Shown here: piece by piece, positions 33,933 to 42,551 of the stretch
Layout of the letters: each line of letters begins with the position of its first letter
Numbering within the stretch: position 1 is the first letter of the stretch
The notes under the pieces: generated by a model
Seen by the model: the letters and a program-made list of their open reading frames with translations, nothing else
What the model was told of the DNA's origin: nothing
Database searches by the model: none
Translations under genes and position numbers: made by a program
NCBI GenBank assembly: GCA_000620205.1
Contig: JHVP01000003.1
Location: 310,001-374,000 of the forward strand
Direction of reading: 5' to 3'
Length of the DNA stretch: 64,000 nucleotides
From: Geodermatophilaceae bacterium URHA0031
GTDB lineage: Bacteria; Actinomycetota; Actinomycetes; Mycobacteriales; Geodermatophilaceae

Positions 33933-35627
33933 TCACGGCTCCACCCGGGCGTCACTGATCCGCCAGCCGGCTGCGGTCTGCTGGAGAACCAGGCGCACCT
34001 CCGCTGCCCCGCGCGCGGGCACGTCGGCGGCCAGCGGCCCGTCGCTGCCGGCCGGCTCCACGCGGTAGCCCGGCAGCTCGTCGACGAGTCGGACCTCGAC
34101 CCGGCCGCCGGCGGCAGGGCCGACCTCCACCAGCCGTCGGACCTCGGGTGCGAAACCGCGCAGCGCCCGACCCTGGTCACGCAGCGCCTGCAGCGCGGCG
34201 GTGTCCCGGTCCAGCAGGGCGCTGCCCGGCACGTACACCCCGGCCAGGACCGTCGCGTCGCCGGTGGTGAAGGCCGTCGCGCGCCGCGCGTACAGCTCGG
34301 TGAGGACCGCGGTCCACGCCGCGTCGCCGGCCGGCAGCGCGGGCTGGTCGGCGGTGGGCACCCCGACCGGCGCCGGGACGGTCGGCGGCTCGGCGCCGCT
34401 CGTCGGCCGGGCCGGCGACGGGTCGGCGGGCGGGGCTGTGGACGTCTGCTCCGCCGCAGGGTGCTGCTCGGCGCTCTCCGCCGCGGGCACCGGCTCGCCG
34501 GAGCCGCCACCCCAGCTCACCCCGGCCCAGGCCGCCCCGGTGAGGCCGGCGGCGACTGCCACCAGGACACCGGCCACCACCACCGCCCGGTGGAGGAGCC
34601 GGCCGGCGAGGCCCCGGACGTCGTGCTCCGCCGCCGGGCCCAGCCGTTCGCTGAGGCCGGCGCGGAGCCGGGCCAGCCGCCCGTCGGGGACGGGAGCGGC
34701 ATGGGCCGCCCGTACCCGACCGGGGACCTGGTGGGTCAGCTCGGTGCGCCACCCGGGACCGGTCGCCCCCAGCTCGGTGTCGGGCACGCCGGCCACCGGC
34801 AGCCGGACCGGCTCGGGTGCGCAGGCGTGCCGCAGGTCCAGGGCGAAGGCCGCGGCCGAGCCGCGCTGGTGCGGCTCCGGGGACAGTCCGCGCCGGACCA
34901 CCCGGACCAGCTCCTCGGGCGCCTCCGGTGCCAGCAGCGCGAGGTCCGGGAGCTCCCCCTCGGCGGCGACGCCCAGCGTCCCCCGCGGGTCCGCCGCGTT
35001 CCACGGGGCGATCCCGGTGAGCGCGTGGAAGGCGGCGGCGGCCACCCCGAAGACGTCCGAGGCCGGTCCCGGGGCCCCGCCGCGGGCCACCACCGGGTCG
35101 ACGTAGGCCGGGGTGACCTCGGCCCGCGCCTGGTCGCCGACCAGCCGCGCCGTGCCGAGGTCGGTCAGCACGGGGCGGCCCTCCGCCGTGAAGACCACGT
35201 TCCCGGGGGACAGGTCGCCGTGCACGACGCCCCGGTCGTGGGCGTGCGCCAGCGCGGCCGCGACGGGCGCCACGGCGGTCACGACCTCCCCGGGGCGGAG
35301 CCGCCCGCGGCGGGCGAGCAGCACCGCCAGACTGCCGCCGGCGAGGAGGTCCAGGACGAGCGTGACCTCCGCCGGGCCACCCCGCACCTCCCGCCGCACC
35401 ACCTCGTGCAGTCGGACCAGGTGCGGGTGGTCGAGCTCGCCGAGCAGCGCGGCCTCCCGCTCCTGCCGCGCCGCGTCGCCCCGGACCAGGACCTTGACCG
35501 CGACCGGCGGACCTCCACCGCGAGGTCGGGCGCGCCAGACCTGCCCCGAGCCGCCACGACCGAGCAGCTCCTCGAGCACGTAACCGGGCACGACGGGAGC
35601 CGCAGGAGGGCCGGGCTGGGCGGGCAT
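33933..35627 (-). CDS. membrane Ser/Thr protein kinase with extracytoplasmic domain
   Basis: A 564-residue Hanks-type kinase. The kinase domain (about residues 12-270) has the glycine loop LLGRGGSGQVW, Lys in VAVKV and the catalytic loop HGDLSPGN, where Arg and Lys of the usual HRDLKPxN are Gly and Ser; the metal motif is DLG rather than DFG. A cytosolic linker leads to one helix (about residues 345-367, VVVAGVLVAVAAGLTGAAWAGV). The outer part has a Pro/Thr linker and a ~130-residue alpha/beta domain (ELYARRATAFTTGDATVLAGVYVPGS...) resembling SnoaL-like folds. The ATG at 35627 follows TACCGT by 6 bp, probably leaderless. Confidence 0.88.
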   Translation of the reverse strand: MPAQPGPPAAPVVPGYVLEELLGRGGSGQVWRARPRGGGPPVAVKVLVRGDAARQEREAALLGELDHPHLVRLHEVVRREVRGGPAEVTLVLDLLAGGSLAVLLARRGRLRPGEVVTAVAPVAAALAHAHDRGVVHGDLSPGNVVFTAEGRPVLTDLGTARLVGDQARAEVTPAYVDPVVARGGAPGPASDVFGVAAAAFHALTGIAPWNAADPRGTLGVAAEGELPDLALLAPEAPEELVRVVRRGLSPEPHQRGSAAAFALDLRHACAPEPVRLPVAGVPDTELGATGPGWRTELTHQVPGRVRAAHAAPVPDGRLARLRAGLSERLGPAAEHDVRGLAGRLLHRAVVVAGVLVAVAAGLTGAAWAGVSWGGGSGEPVPAAESAEQHPAAEQTSTAPPADPSPARPTSGAEPPTVPAPVGVPTADQPALPAGDAAWTAVLTELYARRATAFTTGDATVLAGVYVPGSALLDRDTAALQALRDQGRALRGFAPEVRRLVEVGPAAGGRVEVRLVDELPGYRVEPAGSDGPLAADVPARGAAEVRLVLQQTAAGWRISDARVEP

Positions 35628-35666
35628 GCAGGGACGGTAGGACGATCGGCCACGCCGCCGCCGACG

Positions 35667-35771
35667 TTGTCCACAGGCGCGGAGGACGTCCACAGCTCCT
35701 GCCTCGTCTCGCTGCGGTGGAGATCTCCGTCCACAGACGCCACCCGGCGGGCCTACTGCGCGCCGTCCACA
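35667..35771. repeat. cluster of four GTCCACA (DnaA-box-like) motifs
   Basis: Four same-strand nonamers ending in GTCCACA lie at 35667-35675 (TTGTCCACA, a full actinobacterial DnaA box), 35686-35694, 35727-35735 and 35763-35771. Each is followed by G. They precede the kinase gene's promoter. The three weaker sites match only 7 of 9 positions. Confidence 0.45.
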
Positions 35772-36115
35772 GCGATCAGCTGCCGTGATGACGGTGACCG
35801 CAGGACAGGGACGACCGCCTCCACCCTGCTCACGCCGCTCCTCGCCGCGGCTGGGTCAGTCACCGTCCGCGTCGCCGGAGCCGCCGTCGAGCCAGGGCTC
35901 GGATCGCTTCGCCAGTCGGCAGGCGGGGGAACCGGCTCGGACTGCACCTCGACCTGCTCCTCCAGCGGCACCTGGGCGCTGGCGTAGAGCTCGTCCTCCG
36001 GGAGGCGATACCTGTTGTCCGGGATGGGCGCAGCGTGGCATCGGGAATGCGCGAGGGGGAAGCCCGCACGCACGCTCCCCTCGCGCGTCGCCGTGCTCTC
36101 CTCGCGCGACTCCAC
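35753..36115 (-). CDS. possible small gene, unrecognised
   Basis: A 120-codon frame with GC-rich third positions over its middle part (IPDNRYRLPEDELYASAQ and on), which looks protein-like and hydrophilic with no family match. The start is uncertain; a GTG at 36115 is used. There is no clear ribosome site, and its end runs into the GTCCACA cluster. It may be a gene remnant. The rest of the 35.63-36.28 kb gap shows nothing else. Confidence 0.25.
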   Translation of the reverse strand: MESREESTATREGSVRAGFPLAHSRCHAAPIPDNRYRLPEDELYASAQVPLEEQVEVQSEPVPPPADWRSDPSPGSTAAPATRTVTDPAAARSGVSRVEAVVPVLRSPSSRQLIAVDGAQ

Positions 36116-36289
36116 GATGTCACCGTCTGTCCGGTGGTCACGCTCACAGCGGTACGAGCAGGGGGACCTGTGGATGCCGTCCCGCTCAGTCGCGGATGGG
36201 GCTCGTGGACGGCTCGATCTCCACTCACAGCGAGACAAGGCTCCTGCACCGAGCACGACGGCGTCTGCCGCACCGCCTAGGTTCGGCCC

Positions 36290-37549
36290 ATGCCACTCCC
36301 CTCCCGCGCCGAGGTCGTCGTGGTCGGCGCCGGTCTCGCCGGGCTGTCGGTGACGACCCGGCTCGCGGCCGCCGGCCGGGACGTCCACCTGCTCGACGCC
36401 GCGGACGCCGCAGGTGGCCGGCTGGCCACCACCCGGATCGACGGCTTCCTGGTCGACCGCGGGTTCCAGGTGCTCAACACCGGTTACCCGCGGGTCGCCG
36501 ACCTCGACCTGCCCGCGTTGGACCTCGGGTTCTTCTGGACCGGCGCCGTGCTGCGGGTCGAGGGGCGCGCGCACCGCGTCGTCGACCCCCGCCGGCACCC
36601 CGCCGCCACCGCTGACACGCTGCGGGCGCCCCTGGGCGGCCCGCTCCGGGACGCCGCGCTGGCCGCGTTCTCCGCCCGCGCCGGCTACCTGCCGGTCTCC
36701 CGGCTGCTGTCGGCGCCGGAGCGGTCGGCCGAGCAGGCACTGCGCCGGGCCGGCGTCGGCGAGCGGGCCCTGGAGTCCTTCCTCCGGCCGTTCCTCGCCG
36801 GCGTGCTGCTGGAGGACGGCCTCGAGACCTCCAGCCGCTACCTCGACCTGGTCTGGCGCAGCTTCGTCCGCGGCCGGGTCGGGCTGCCCGCCGCCGGCAT
36901 GCAGTCGATCGGCGGGCAGCTGGCGGCCCGGCTGCCGGCCGGACGGGTGCACCTGGGCGTCCGGGTGACGGCGGTCGACGGCGGCTCCGTGCGCACCGAG
37001 GCCGGGACGACGGCCGCCGACGCGGTGGTGGTCGCCACCGACCCGGGCACCGCGGCCGCACTGGTGCCGGGCCTGGACGCCGCTGCCCCCCGTCAGGTGA
37101 CCACCCACCTGCACGTCCTGCCGGCCTCGCCGTGGCCCAGCCCGCTCATCGTGCTCGGGCAGCCGGGCGGCCGGCTGGTCAACACCGTGGTCGTCTCCGA
37201 CGCCCAACCCGCCTACAGCCCCGACGGCCGGGCGCTGGTGGCCAGCTCCACGCTGGCCCCGACCCGGGCCGCGGACGTGCGCGCCGAGATCGCGCGGGCG
37301 CACGACGTGGCCGAGGCCGACCTCGAGCACCTCACCAGCGTGACGGTGACCGGAGCCCAGCCGGCCGCCACTCCCCCGATGCAGCACCGGCGGCCGGTCG
37401 AGCTCGGCGGCGGGTTGTTCGTCTGCGGTGACCACCGGGACACCCCGTCCATCCAGGGGGCCATGGCCAGCGGTGCCCGCACCGCCCGGGCGGTGCTGCG
37501 CCGGCTGGGCGGCTCCGCGCCCGCCTCGGCCGGCACGGACCGCTCATGA
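36290..37549 (+). CDS. FAD-dependent amine-oxidase-like oxidoreductase
   Basis: A 419-residue flavoprotein of the protoporphyrinogen oxidase/phytoene desaturase group. The FAD motif is VVVVGAGLAGLSVTTRLAAAGRDVHLLDAADAAGGRLAT (about residues 9-47), followed by RGFQVLN. The C-terminal FAD block is GLFVCGDHRDTPSIQGAMASG. The substrate is unknown; similar actinobacterial proteins are annotated only as NAD(P)/FAD-dependent oxidoreductases. The ATG at 36290 follows TAGGTT (36278-36283) by 6 bp, suggesting leaderless translation. It overlaps the peptidase E gene by 4 bp (ATGA). Confidence 0.88.
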   Translation: MPLPSRAEVVVVGAGLAGLSVTTRLAAAGRDVHLLDAADAAGGRLATTRIDGFLVDRGFQVLNTGYPRVADLDLPALDLGFFWTGAVLRVEGRAHRVVDPRRHPAATADTLRAPLGGPLRDAALAAFSARAGYLPVSRLLSAPERSAEQALRRAGVGERALESFLRPFLAGVLLEDGLETSSRYLDLVWRSFVRGRVGLPAAGMQSIGGQLAARLPAGRVHLGVRVTAVDGGSVRTEAGTTAADAVVVATDPGTAAALVPGLDAAAPRQVTTHLHVLPASPWPSPLIVLGQPGGRLVNTVVVSDAQPAYSPDGRALVASSTLAPTRAADVRAEIARAHDVAEADLEHLTSVTVTGAQPAATPPMQHRRPVELGGGLFVCGDHRDTPSIQGAMASGARTARAVLRRLGGSAPASAGTDRS

Positions 37550-38283
37550 CCGCCACCGCGCCGACCGTGCTGGCCACGAGCATCGGCTTGGACTCCCGCG
37601 GGCGCGGACCGTACGACTGGTCCCCCGGGCCAGTCTTCGACCTGGCGTTCCAGCTGGCCGGCGACCCCGACCGGCCGCGGATCTGCCACCTGGCCACCGC
37701 CACGGGGGACGACCCCAGCCGGATCGCCGGCTTCTACGGGGCCTTTGCCGCGCGCCCCGACGTGGCCGTGTCGCACCTGAGCCTGTTCCCGATGCCGACC
37801 GTCGCCGACGTCCGCGCACACCTGCTGGCCCAGGACGTCGTGTGGGTCGGCGGCGGCAGCGTCGCCAACCTGCTGGCCGTCTGGCGCGTGCACGGCCTCG
37901 AGGAGGTGTTCCGCGAGGCGTGGCAGGCCGGCGTCGTCCTGGCGGGGGTGTCGGCGGGCTCGCTGTGCTGGCACGTCGGTGGGACCACCGACTCCTACGG
38001 CCCCGGCCTGCGCCCGGTGACCGACGGCCTGGGGCTGCTCCCGTACTCGAACGGTGTGCACCACGACGCCGAGGTGCAGCGCCGGCCGCTCTACCACCGG
38101 CTGGTGGCCGACGGAACCCTGCCACCGGGGTTCGCCACCGATGACGGCGTGGGCCTGGTGTACCGGGGCACCGAGCTGGTGGAGGCCGTCGCCGACCGGC
38201 CCGGCAAGGCCGCCTACCGCATCGAGCGAGGGGACGACGGGACGGCGCGGGAGACGCGGATCGAGCCGCGCCGGCTGCGGTGA
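37546..38283 (+). CDS. peptidase E / S51-family serine peptidase homologue
   Basis: A 245-residue protein of the class I amidotransferase-like fold. The nucleophile is Ser136 in GVSAGSLCWH, preceded by VWVGGGSVANLLAVWR, the S51 signature. Downstream are LGLLPYSNGVHHDAE and the C-terminal YRGTELVEAVADRPGKAAYRIE. PepE-type enzymes cleave Asp-X dipeptides and are cytosolic; an exact substrate cannot be assigned. It is translationally coupled to the FAD oxidoreductase gene through ATGA. Confidence 0.88.
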   Translation: MTATAPTVLATSIGLDSRGRGPYDWSPGPVFDLAFQLAGDPDRPRICHLATATGDDPSRIAGFYGAFAARPDVAVSHLSLFPMPTVADVRAHLLAQDVVWVGGGSVANLLAVWRVHGLEEVFREAWQAGVVLAGVSAGSLCWHVGGTTDSYGPGLRPVTDGLGLLPYSNGVHHDAEVQRRPLYHRLVADGTLPPGFATDDGVGLVYRGTELVEAVADRPGKAAYRIERGDDGTARETRIEPRRLR

Positions 38284-38350
38284 GGTCCGCGGCCGGGGTC
38301 GGTCACCGCCATGGCGGCACGCGTCTCCCAGCCGGGCATAGGCTCCGACC

Positions 38351-38989
38351 GTGAGCGAACTGCGAGTGGTCCGGGCGGGAACGGTCCCCTACGAGGACGC
38401 GTGGGCATGGCAGCGCCGGCTGCACGAGGAGCGCGTGGCGGGCACCGGCCCGGACACGTTGCTGCTGCTGGAGCACCCGGCGGTCTACACCGCCGGGAAG
38501 CGCACGCTGCCGCACGAGCGGCCCTTCGACGGCACCCCGGTGATCGACGTCGACCGCGGCGGGAAGATCACCTGGCACGGCCCGGGTCAGCTGGTCGGCT
38601 ACCCGATCGTCGCGCTGCCCGACCCGGTCGACGTCGTCGCGCACGTCCGCCGGATGGAGCGGGCGCTGATGGCGGTGTGCTCGGGTGTCGGTGTCGCCAC
38701 CGCGCTGGTCGAGGGCCGCAGCGGTGTGTGGGTGCTCGCTGACGACCGGGGGCCGGACCGCAAGGTGGCGGCCATCGGCGTCCGGGTGGCCCGCGGGGTG
38801 ACCATGCACGGCTTCGCGCTCAACTGCGACCCGGACATGGCGGCCTTCTCCAACATGGTCCCGTGCGGCATCCCCGACGCCGGCGCCACCTCGTTGAGCG
38901 CCGAGCTCGGCCGGGACGTGCCGGTCAGCGAGGTCATCGACGCCGTCGAGGCCGCGATGCGCGAGGTCCTGACCACGGTTCCCGTCTGA
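38351..38989 (+). CDS. lipB: octanoyl-(acyl carrier protein) lipoyltransferase
   Basis: A 212-residue enzyme that transfers octanoyl from ACP to lipoyl-domain lysines, the first step of lipoate assembly. Motifs are in order: [15 protein letters not shown], then [38 protein letters not shown] (Lys138) and MVPCGI (Cys172). Lys138 and Cys172 form the catalytic dyad. The GTG at 38351 follows TAGGCT (38339-38344) by 6 bp. lipA, normally its neighbour, lies 10.6 kb further on in the same direction, separated by leuS, an envelope operon and two other genes. Confidence 0.95.
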   Translation: MSELRVVRAGTVPYEDAWAWQRRLHEERVAGTGPDTLLLLEHPAVYTAGKRTLPHERPFDGTPVIDVDRGGKITWHGPGQLVGYPIVALPDPVDVVAHVRRMERALMAVCSGVGVATALVEGRSGVWVLADDRGPDRKVAAIGVRVARGVTMHGFALNCDPDMAAFSNMVPCGIPDAGATSLSAELGRDVPVSEVIDAVEAAMREVLTTVPV

Positions 38990-39008
38990 TCCGCGGTCCC
39001 CGCCCCCC

Positions 39009-39067
39009 GGCCCCCTCGCAGGGGCCCGCCGCGAGCTCGCGAGCGGTGGGGGGCGAGGGGGTCCTTC
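39009..39067. repeat. palindromic intergenic element, copy 8
   Basis: In reverse orientation GGAAGGACCCCCTCGC ... CCGCTCGCGAGCTCGC ... GCGAGGGGGCC. The 9-bp outer arms (CCCCCTCGC and GCGAGGGGG) pair perfectly and differ from copy 5 at both sides of the stem. It lies between the convergent lipB and leuS stops. Confidence 0.8.
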
Positions 39068-39068
39068 C

Positions 39069-41966
39069 TCAGCCGAGGACGAAGTTGACCAGTCGGCCCG
39101 GCACCGCGACCACCCGGCGGACGATGGCGCCGTCCAGGTGCCCGGCGATCCGCTCGTCGGCCCGGGCGGCGGCCTCCAGCGCGGCGGCGTCCGCGTCGGC
39201 GGCCACCTTCACCTGCGCCCGCACCTTGCCGTTGACCTGCACCGCGACCTCGACCGTGTCGTCCACCAGCCACTGCGGGTCGGCCACCGGGAACGACGCC
39301 CAGGCCACCGAGTCCGGGTGACCCAGCCGGGCCCACAGCTCCTCGGCCAGATGCGGGGCCAGCGGTGCCACCAGCAGGACCAGGGCCTCCGCCACCGGGC
39401 GGGGCACCGCCGTCCCCGGCTGGTAGGCCGAGGTCAGGTGGTTGGTCAGCTCGGTGATCCGGGCGATCGCGATGTTGAACCGCAGCGTCGTCATGCCGTC
39501 CCGGACGGCCTCGATCGCGCGGTTCAGCGCCCGCGAGGTGTCGGCGTCGGGCTCGACGTCCCCGGCCCGCACCGCGCCGGTCTCCTCGTCGACGACCACC
39601 CGCCAGATCCGCTGCAGCAGCCGCTGCGACCCGACCACCGCCTTGGTCTCCCACGGCCGCGACTGGTCCAGCGGGCCGGTCGACATCTCGTACACCCGGA
39701 AGGTGTCGGCCCCGAAGGCGTCGACCATCTCGTCCGGGGTGATGACGTTCTTCAGGCTCTTGCCGATCTTCCCGTACTCACGGTTGACCGGCTGCCCCTG
39801 GTGCAGGAACTGCCCGTCGGACTCGACCACCTCGGCGGCGGGGACGTAGAAGCCGCGCGAGTCGGTGTAGGCGAAGGCCGAGATGTAGCCCTGGTTGACC
39901 AGCCGGCGGAACGGCTCCTCGCTGGAGACGTGCCCCAGGTCGAAGAGGACCTTGTGCCAGAACCGGGCGTACAGCAGGTGCAGCACCGCGTGCTCCACCC
40001 CGCCGACGTACAGGTCGACACCGCCGACGTCACCCGGCTCCTGGGGCCCCAGCCAGTACCGCTCCAGCGCTGGGTCCACCATGACCTGGTCGTTGGTCGG
40101 GTCCGCGTAGCGCAGGTAGTACCAGCACGACCCGGCCCAGTTGGGCATCGTGTTGGTCTCCCGGCGGTAGGTCCGCGGGCCGTCCCCCAGGTCCAGGGTC
40201 ACCGTCGTCCAGTCGGTGGCACGCGACAGCGGCGGCTCGGGCTTGGAGTCCGCGTCGTCGTCGGCGAAGGTCTTGGGCGAGTAGTCGTCGACGTCGGGCA
40301 GCAGCACCGGCAGCAGCGACTCCGGGACGGCGACCGGCAGGTCGGCGTCCGGCCCGTCGACGGCGTACACGATCGGGAACGGCTCGCCCCAGTACCGCTG
40401 CCGGCTGAACAGCCAGTCCCGCAGCTTGTAGGTGGTCGTCTCCTCACCGTGGCCGTGGGCCACCAGCCACTCGGTGACCGCGGCGATCGCGGCGGCCTTG
40501 TCCAGGCCGTCCAGCGACAGCTGCTCGTTGGAACTGTTGATCATCGGGCCGGTGCCGGTGTACGCACCGCCGTCGAAGTCGGCCGGCGGCTGCACGGTGC
40601 GCACGACCGGCAACCCGAAGACCTGCGCGAACTCCCAGTCCCGGGTGTCCTCCCCGGGCACCGCCATGATCGCGCCGGTGCCGTAGCCGGTCAGCACGTA
40701 GTCGGCGATGAACACCGGCAGGTCCCGGCCGGTCAGCGGGTTGACCGCGGACACGCCCAGCCACACGCCCGTCTTGTCCCGGCCCTCGGTCTGCCGCTCC
40801 AGCTCCGACCGGCGGGAGGCCTGCAGCTGGTAGGCGGCCACCGCATCGGCAGGGGTCGCCGCGCCCGCCGTCCACCGCGGGTCGGCGTCGCTGGGCCACT
40901 GCGCGGCGGTCAGCGTCTCGACCAGCGGGTGCTCGGGCGCCAGCACCAGGTAGGTGGCCCCGAACAGCGTGTCGGGCCGGGTGGTGAAGACCTCGACCTG
41001 CTCACCGGCCACGTCGAACCGGATCCGCGCACCGGCCGAGCGGCCGATCCAGTTGCGCTGCATCTGCTTCAGCGAGTCCGGCCAGTCCAGCCGGTCCAGG
41101 TCGGCCAGCAGCCGCTCGGCGTAGGCCGTGATCCGCATCTTCCACTGGGTCAGCGGGCGCCGGAACACCGGGAAGTTGCCGCGCTCGGACCGGCCGTCCG
41201 CGGTGACCTCCTCGTTGGACAGCACGGTGCCCAGACCCGGCGCCCAGTTGACCGGCGCCTGGTTCAGGTAGGCCAGCCGGTGCGCGTCGACGACCCGCCG
41301 GCGCTCGACCGCGGACAGCTCCGCCCAGCTGCGGCCCTCCGGCAGCGTGCCCGGCGCCGGCTCACGGGTCCCGGCGTCCAGCTCGGCGACCAGCTCGGCG
41401 ATCGGGCGCGCCTTGCCGGCGGTCTCGTCGAACCACGCCTCGAAGATCTGCCGGAAGATCCACTGCGTCCACCGGTAGTAGCCCGGGTCGATGGTGGCGA
41501 AGGTGCGGCGGGTGTCGTGGTCGACGCCCAGCCGGCGCAGCTGGCGGCTGATCGCGGCGATGTTGGACTCGGTGGTGACCCGTGGGTGCTGACCGGTCTG
41601 CACGGCGTACTGCTCGGCGGGCAGGCCGAAGGCGTCGTAGCCCATCGGGTGCAGCACGTTGCGGCCGTCCATCCGCAGGAACCGGCTGGTCACGTCGGTG
41701 CCCAGGTAGCCCAGCGGGTGCCCGACGTGCAGCCCGTCCCCCGAGGGGTAGGGGAACATGTCCATGACGAACGCCTTGGGCCGGTCGGCGACCCGGTCGA
41801 AGCCCGCGCTCAGCGGACCGACCGGGTTCGGCGTGTGGAAGGTGCCCTCGGCGTCCCAGCGGTCCTGCCAGGCGAGCTCGATCTGCTGCGCCAGCGCCGG
41901 GGTGTAGCGGTGCGGCGGCACCCCGTCGGCGGACGGGTCGGTGCTCGGGCTGGCCGTCTGGCTCAT
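39069..41966 (-). CDS. leuS: leucyl-tRNA synthetase
   Basis: A 965-residue class Ia synthetase. The HIGH motif appears as [12 protein letters not shown] in [13 protein letters not shown] near residue 90, the KMSKS loop as KIGKSLKN in [18 protein letters not shown], and the editing domain ([21 protein letters not shown]) lies between. The C-terminal tRNA-binding region ends in [16 protein letters not shown], typical of LeuRS. The ATG at 41966 is preceded by GGGAGCACC; the frame is open 57 bp further but that part overlaps the attenuator. Expression is predicted to respond to charged tRNA-Leu through the upstream leader peptide. Confidence 0.95.
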   Translation of the reverse strand: MSQTASPSTDPSADGVPPHRYTPALAQQIELAWQDRWDAEGTFHTPNPVGPLSAGFDRVADRPKAFVMDMFPYPSGDGLHVGHPLGYLGTDVTSRFLRMDGRNVLHPMGYDAFGLPAEQYAVQTGQHPRVTTESNIAAISRQLRRLGVDHDTRRTFATIDPGYYRWTQWIFRQIFEAWFDETAGKARPIAELVAELDAGTREPAPGTLPEGRSWAELSAVERRRVVDAHRLAYLNQAPVNWAPGLGTVLSNEEVTADGRSERGNFPVFRRPLTQWKMRITAYAERLLADLDRLDWPDSLKQMQRNWIGRSAGARIRFDVAGEQVEVFTTRPDTLFGATYLVLAPEHPLVETLTAAQWPSDADPRWTAGAATPADAVAAYQLQASRRSELERQTEGRDKTGVWLGVSAVNPLTGRDLPVFIADYVLTGYGTGAIMAVPGEDTRDWEFAQVFGLPVVRTVQPPADFDGGAYTGTGPMINSSNEQLSLDGLDKAAAIAAVTEWLVAHGHGEETTTYKLRDWLFSRQRYWGEPFPIVYAVDGPDADLPVAVPESLLPVLLPDVDDYSPKTFADDDADSKPEPPLSRATDWTTVTLDLGDGPRTYRRETNTMPNWAGSCWYYLRYADPTNDQVMVDPALERYWLGPQEPGDVGGVDLYVGGVEHAVLHLLYARFWHKVLFDLGHVSSEEPFRRLVNQGYISAFAYTDSRGFYVPAAEVVESDGQFLHQGQPVNREYGKIGKSLKNVITPDEMVDAFGADTFRVYEMSTGPLDQSRPWETKAVVGSQRLLQRIWRVVVDEETGAVRAGDVEPDADTSRALNRAIEAVRDGMTTLRFNIAIARITELTNHLTSAYQPGTAVPRPVAEALVLLVAPLAPHLAEELWARLGHPDSVAWASFPVADPQWLVDDTVEVAVQVNGKVRAQVKVAADADAAALEAAARADERIAGHLDGAIVRRVVAVPGRLVNFVLG

Positions 41967-42008
41967 GGTCGGGTGCTCCCAGGTGCTGGTGTCCGGTGCG
42001 GCGGGCAG

Positions 42009-42034
42009 AAAAAAACCCCTCACGCAGGAGGGGT
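42009..42034 (-). terminator. attenuator terminator in the leuS leader
   Basis: On the minus strand CCCCTC, a 6-nt loop and GAGGGG are followed by seven T residues. It is the only classical U-tract terminator I found in the window, and it lies between the leader peptide and leuS. This points to conditional termination rather than a gene end. Confidence 0.9.
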
Positions 42035-42070
42035 CGCCGTGCTGGTCTGAGGTGTCAGGTCAGCACGGCG
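42035..42070 (-). promoter_or_regulatory. pause/protector hairpin of the leuS attenuator
   Basis: CGCCGTGCTG and CAGCACGGCG (42070-42061 and 42044-42035 on the minus strand) form a perfect 10-bp stem. The 5' arm overlaps the last codons and stop of the leader peptide, so a ribosome stalled at the Leu codons would prevent this hairpin from forming. Confidence 0.8.
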
Positions 42071-42095
42071 GGAGAAGCAGGAGTCCGCCGGTCAC
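42060..42095 (-). CDS. leuS leader peptide with four consecutive Leu codons
   Basis: GTG ACC GGC GGA CTC CTG CTT CTC CCG CCG TGC TGA encodes VTGGLLLLPPC. The GTG follows TAGGAT (42108-42103) by 7 bp, giving a leaderless start like many genes here. Codons 5-8 are CTC-CTG-CTT-CTC, all Leu, and include CTT, which should be rare in this genome. Placement ahead of a hairpin and a U-tract terminator fits ribosome-mediated attenuation by tRNA-Leu charging. Confidence 0.85.
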   Translation of the reverse strand: MTGGLLLLPPC

Positions 42096-42108
42096 GTCGC
42101 CGATCCTA

Positions 42109-42538
42109 GCGCGCGGCGCGCCCGGCCCTCGGTCCCGCCGCGACGGGGTGCCGCCGGCCACCGTTGCGGGGCCGTTTCGTCCGGCCGTTGGAGGGCGGCG
42201 GTCCCCGACGGCAGCCCCGCCGCGTCGTCCGGCCGGAGTGTCGCTCGGCGCGGCGGACCGGCGGACGGGTGTTCATGATCACCTGGGCGTTTGCCGTGCG
42301 ACACTGCCGGGCACGTAGACCTCCCGGCGTTGAGCAGCTGCGCCGCGCGGCGAACGCTCGCAGACGGCCCACCCTCGTCAGGGCGACGCCAGCAGCTGCG
42401 GGAGGCCACTGACGCTGCAGCCGCCCCTGGGCGGCCGCGCGAGGGACGGTCGGTCGCGCACAGGGCCCGAGCCACGGGCCCGACAGGCAGGGATCCAGGC
42501 GCGGGACAACCCGCAGGTCCAGCACGTTGACGGCAGAC
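42109..42538. other. 430-bp intergenic stretch with no supported gene
   Basis: It separates the leuS leader promoter (minus) from the polyol dehydrogenase gene (plus). Open frames on both strands lack motifs and ribosome sites. It presumably holds the promoter of the envelope operon; no clear -10 was identified near the start at 42552. Confidence 0.5.
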
Positions 42539-42551
42539 AAGGAGGTCACGC

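Noticed and set aside
29257-33936. A minus-strand open frame of more than 1500 codons opposite lpdA, sucB and the epimerase gene
   Set aside because: It is the antisense shadow of strongly recognised genes in GC-rich DNA, with no motif or ribosome site of its own. Many similar long frames occur across the window.
35667-35771. Replication origin suggested by DnaA-like boxes
   Set aside because: Only one full box, no AT-rich unwinding region, and no dnaA, dnaN or rpmH nearby.
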